DNA from: Gammaproteobacteria bacterium | Lineage (GTDB): Bacteria > Pseudomonadota > Gammaproteobacteria > UBA6429 > Thiohalophilaceae | Direction: 5' to 3' | Assembly (NCBI GenBank): GCA_024641445.1 | Contig: JAHEDA010000149.1 | Span: forward strand, 1 to 6,169 | Length of the DNA stretch: 6,169 nt | Shown: positions 5,239 through 6,169 of the stretch, in pieces | Numbering within the stretch: position 1 is the first letter of the stretch | Layout of the letters: each line of letters opens with the position of its first letter | Program-made: the position numbers and the translations under genes | Notes under the pieces: model-generated | Told to the model about the DNA's origin: nothing | Database searches by the model: none | The model's input: the letters and a program-made list of their open reading frames with translations, nothing else

Positions 5239-5934
5239 ATGCGCGCCCACTGTCTCCAACACGTACCTTTTGAAGGCCTTGGGAATATTGAACCCTGGTT
5301 AACTCGAAAGGGTTTTGTGATTACCACGACGCGCTTTTATGCCTCTGAGCCACTCCCCGAGTTGAACGCTATCGACATGCTCATCATTATGGGTGGTCCC
5401 ATGAGTGTGTTAGACGAGGCCGACTATCCCTGGCTCATCGAGGAAAAGGCATTTGTCCGTGCTGCGGTGTTGGCGGGTAAGGTCGTGCTCGGGGTGTGTC
5501 TCGGTGCGCAGTTAATTGCGGATGCCATGGGTGGGTGTGTTTACAAGAACAGGGCGAAGGAGATTGGCTGGTTTCCTATTCAGGCTAGCGTTGAGAAATC
5601 CGATTCAGTTTTCAGGTTTCCCCGGGAGGCGATTGTGTTTCACTGGCATGGCGAGACCTTTGATGTACCGCAAGGTGCCGTGGTCTTGGCGCGGAGTGTG
5701 GCGTGTGAAAATCAGGCCTTTCAGCTTGGGCGGGCGGTTATAGGTTTACAGTTTCACCTTGAGACAACCCCGGAGTCAGCCAAGGCGATTGTTCAGAACT
5801 GTCGGGATGAGCTTGTCATCGACCAATACATTCAAAGTGAGGCGACCATCCTGGCCGCGACAACCGAGCGCTATCGTGCAATCAACTCGTTGATGGATGA
5901 GGTGTTAACCTATCTGCACGGCAAGATTACATAG
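5239..5934 (+). CDS. Class I glutamine amidotransferase, GMP-synthase-like
   Basis: This 231-residue protein is a stand-alone class I glutamine amidotransferase. The nucleophile is C87 in LGVCLGAQL (84-92), the catalytic pair is H173 and E175 in LQFHLETTP (170-178), and the oxyanion loop is IMGGPMSV (50-57). The N-terminus HCLQHVPFEGLGNIEPWL and the VFHWHGETFDVP segment (133-144) are typical of the GMP-synthase-like amidotransferase group. Known enzymes of the class hydrolyse glutamine to pass ammonia to a synthetase. Stand-alone members also include gamma-glutamyl hydrolases that act on gamma-glutamyl amines. No synthetase partner is encoded next to it, so a hydrolase or an unknown partner is possible. 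ATG 5239 has only a weak AGG at 5233-5235. It lies 62 bases after the tandem V4R-like gene on the same strand, which makes co-expression plausible, with a hairpin between. All key residues are present. Confidence 0.93.
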   Translation: MRAHCLQHVPFEGLGNIEPWLTRKGFVITTTRFYASEPLPELNAIDMLIIMGGPMSVLDEADYPWLIEEKAFVRAAVLAGKVVLGVCLGAQLIADAMGGCVYKNRAKEIGWFPIQASVEKSDSVFRFPREAIVFHWHGETFDVPQGAVVLARSVACENQAFQLGRAVIGLQFHLETTPESAKAIVQNCRDELVIDQYIQSEATILAATTERYRAINSLMDEVLTYLHGKIT

Positions 5935-6001
5935 ATCAGCGTGCAGGTGTGCTGTCCTGACGAACTGCCAATTCATCCCTCCAGGCCTGTCATAGGCACG
6001 C

Positions 6002-6028
6002 CTTTAACTCTTCCCTCTGAAGTTAAAG
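6002..6028. other. Inverted repeat between convergent genes
   Basis: CTTTAACT (6002-6009) and AGTTAAAG (6021-6028) form a perfect 8-bp A/T-rich inverted repeat with an 11-base loop. It lies between the amidotransferase and the convergent ABC-F gene, where a two-way terminator would be expected. The stem is poor in G+C and neither side has a clear T-run, so termination is unproven. Confidence 0.3.
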
Positions 6029-6042
6029 AATGTTGTTGGCTC

Positions 6043-6169
6043 TTACACTGCGCTATTTTTCTCTACCACACCCTGACTGCGCAGGTAATCATCATAGCTA
6101 CCCTTATAGTTGTTAATGCTCTTGGGTGTCATTTCGACGATGCGGGTGGCGAGTGACGACACAAACTCT
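6043..6169 (-). CDS. ABC-F family ATPase, C-terminal fragment (YbiT-like)
   Basis: The minus-strand frame enters at the right edge of the window and ends at TAA (complement of 6043-6045), giving the last 41 residues. They read EFVSSLATRIVEMTPKSINN, then YKGSYDDYLRSQGVV and a short tail. This is the end of the second nucleotide-binding domain of ABC-F proteins. HDREFVSSLATRI is the segment after the H-switch, with the His itself just outside the window, and the N/Y-x-G-x-Y-x-x-Y-L-x-x-Q motif follows. Soluble ABC-F proteins act on the ribosome, in translation control or antibiotic protection, and do not transport. The look is closest to the YbiT/EttA type, but the class cannot be fixed from this tail. 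It is convergent with the amidotransferase gene, with 108 bases between the stops. Confidence 0.8.
   Translation of the reverse strand, partial: EFVSSLATRIVEMTPKSINNYKGSYDDYLRSQGVVEKNSAV

Noticed and set aside
5941..6156. A 71-residue + strand frame after the amidotransferase
   Set aside because: It overlaps the convincing minus-strand ABC-F C-terminus and has no family features, so it is a shadow.

Overview
This window looks like an ordinary bacterial chromosome segment of moderate base composition, probably gammaproteobacterial. That guess rests on the look of the membrane-anchored methyltransferase, the CPFVQR-type glutathione S-transferase, the YbiT-like ABC-F C-terminus and the GMP-synthase-like amidotransferase. 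No marker gene fixes the taxon.

Layout, left to right. (1) 1-132 is the C-terminal end of a GNAT-type acetyltransferase. It is followed closely by a complete SAM-dependent methyltransferase with an N-terminal membrane anchor (150-785). (2) A 294-base non-coding gap with several hairpins leads to a glutathione S-transferase with a cysteine active site (1080-1733). (3) 1734-2998 is a decayed block. It holds a ragged reading frame with in-frame stops, remnants of a small zinc-ribbon-like gene, and a ferric-reductase-like transmembrane gene broken by two +1 frameshifts. After that come about 460 bases without a supportable gene. (4) 2999-3792 holds two adjacent genes of unknown function, 17 bases apart. 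(5) 3795-3943 is a small palindromic element of 141 bp, flanked by a TTGA direct repeat. It looks like a non-autonomous miniature transposable element (MITE). (6) 3983-5176 encodes a 397-residue protein that appears to contain two V4R-like (4-vinyl-reductase/hydrocarbon-binding-like) halves. A hairpin and then a class I glutamine amidotransferase (5239-5934) follow. (7) At the right edge, on the minus strand, is the C-terminal end of an ABC-F ATPase (6043-6169), convergent with the amidotransferase.

The intact enzymes (methyltransferase, GST, amidotransferase) act on small molecules. There is no clear pathway linking them. The most unusual parts are the tandem V4R-like protein with its amidotransferase neighbour, the unknown gene pair, and the symmetric MITE inserted just behind that pair. 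I found no CRISPR array, tRNA, rRNA, phage module or clear defence system.
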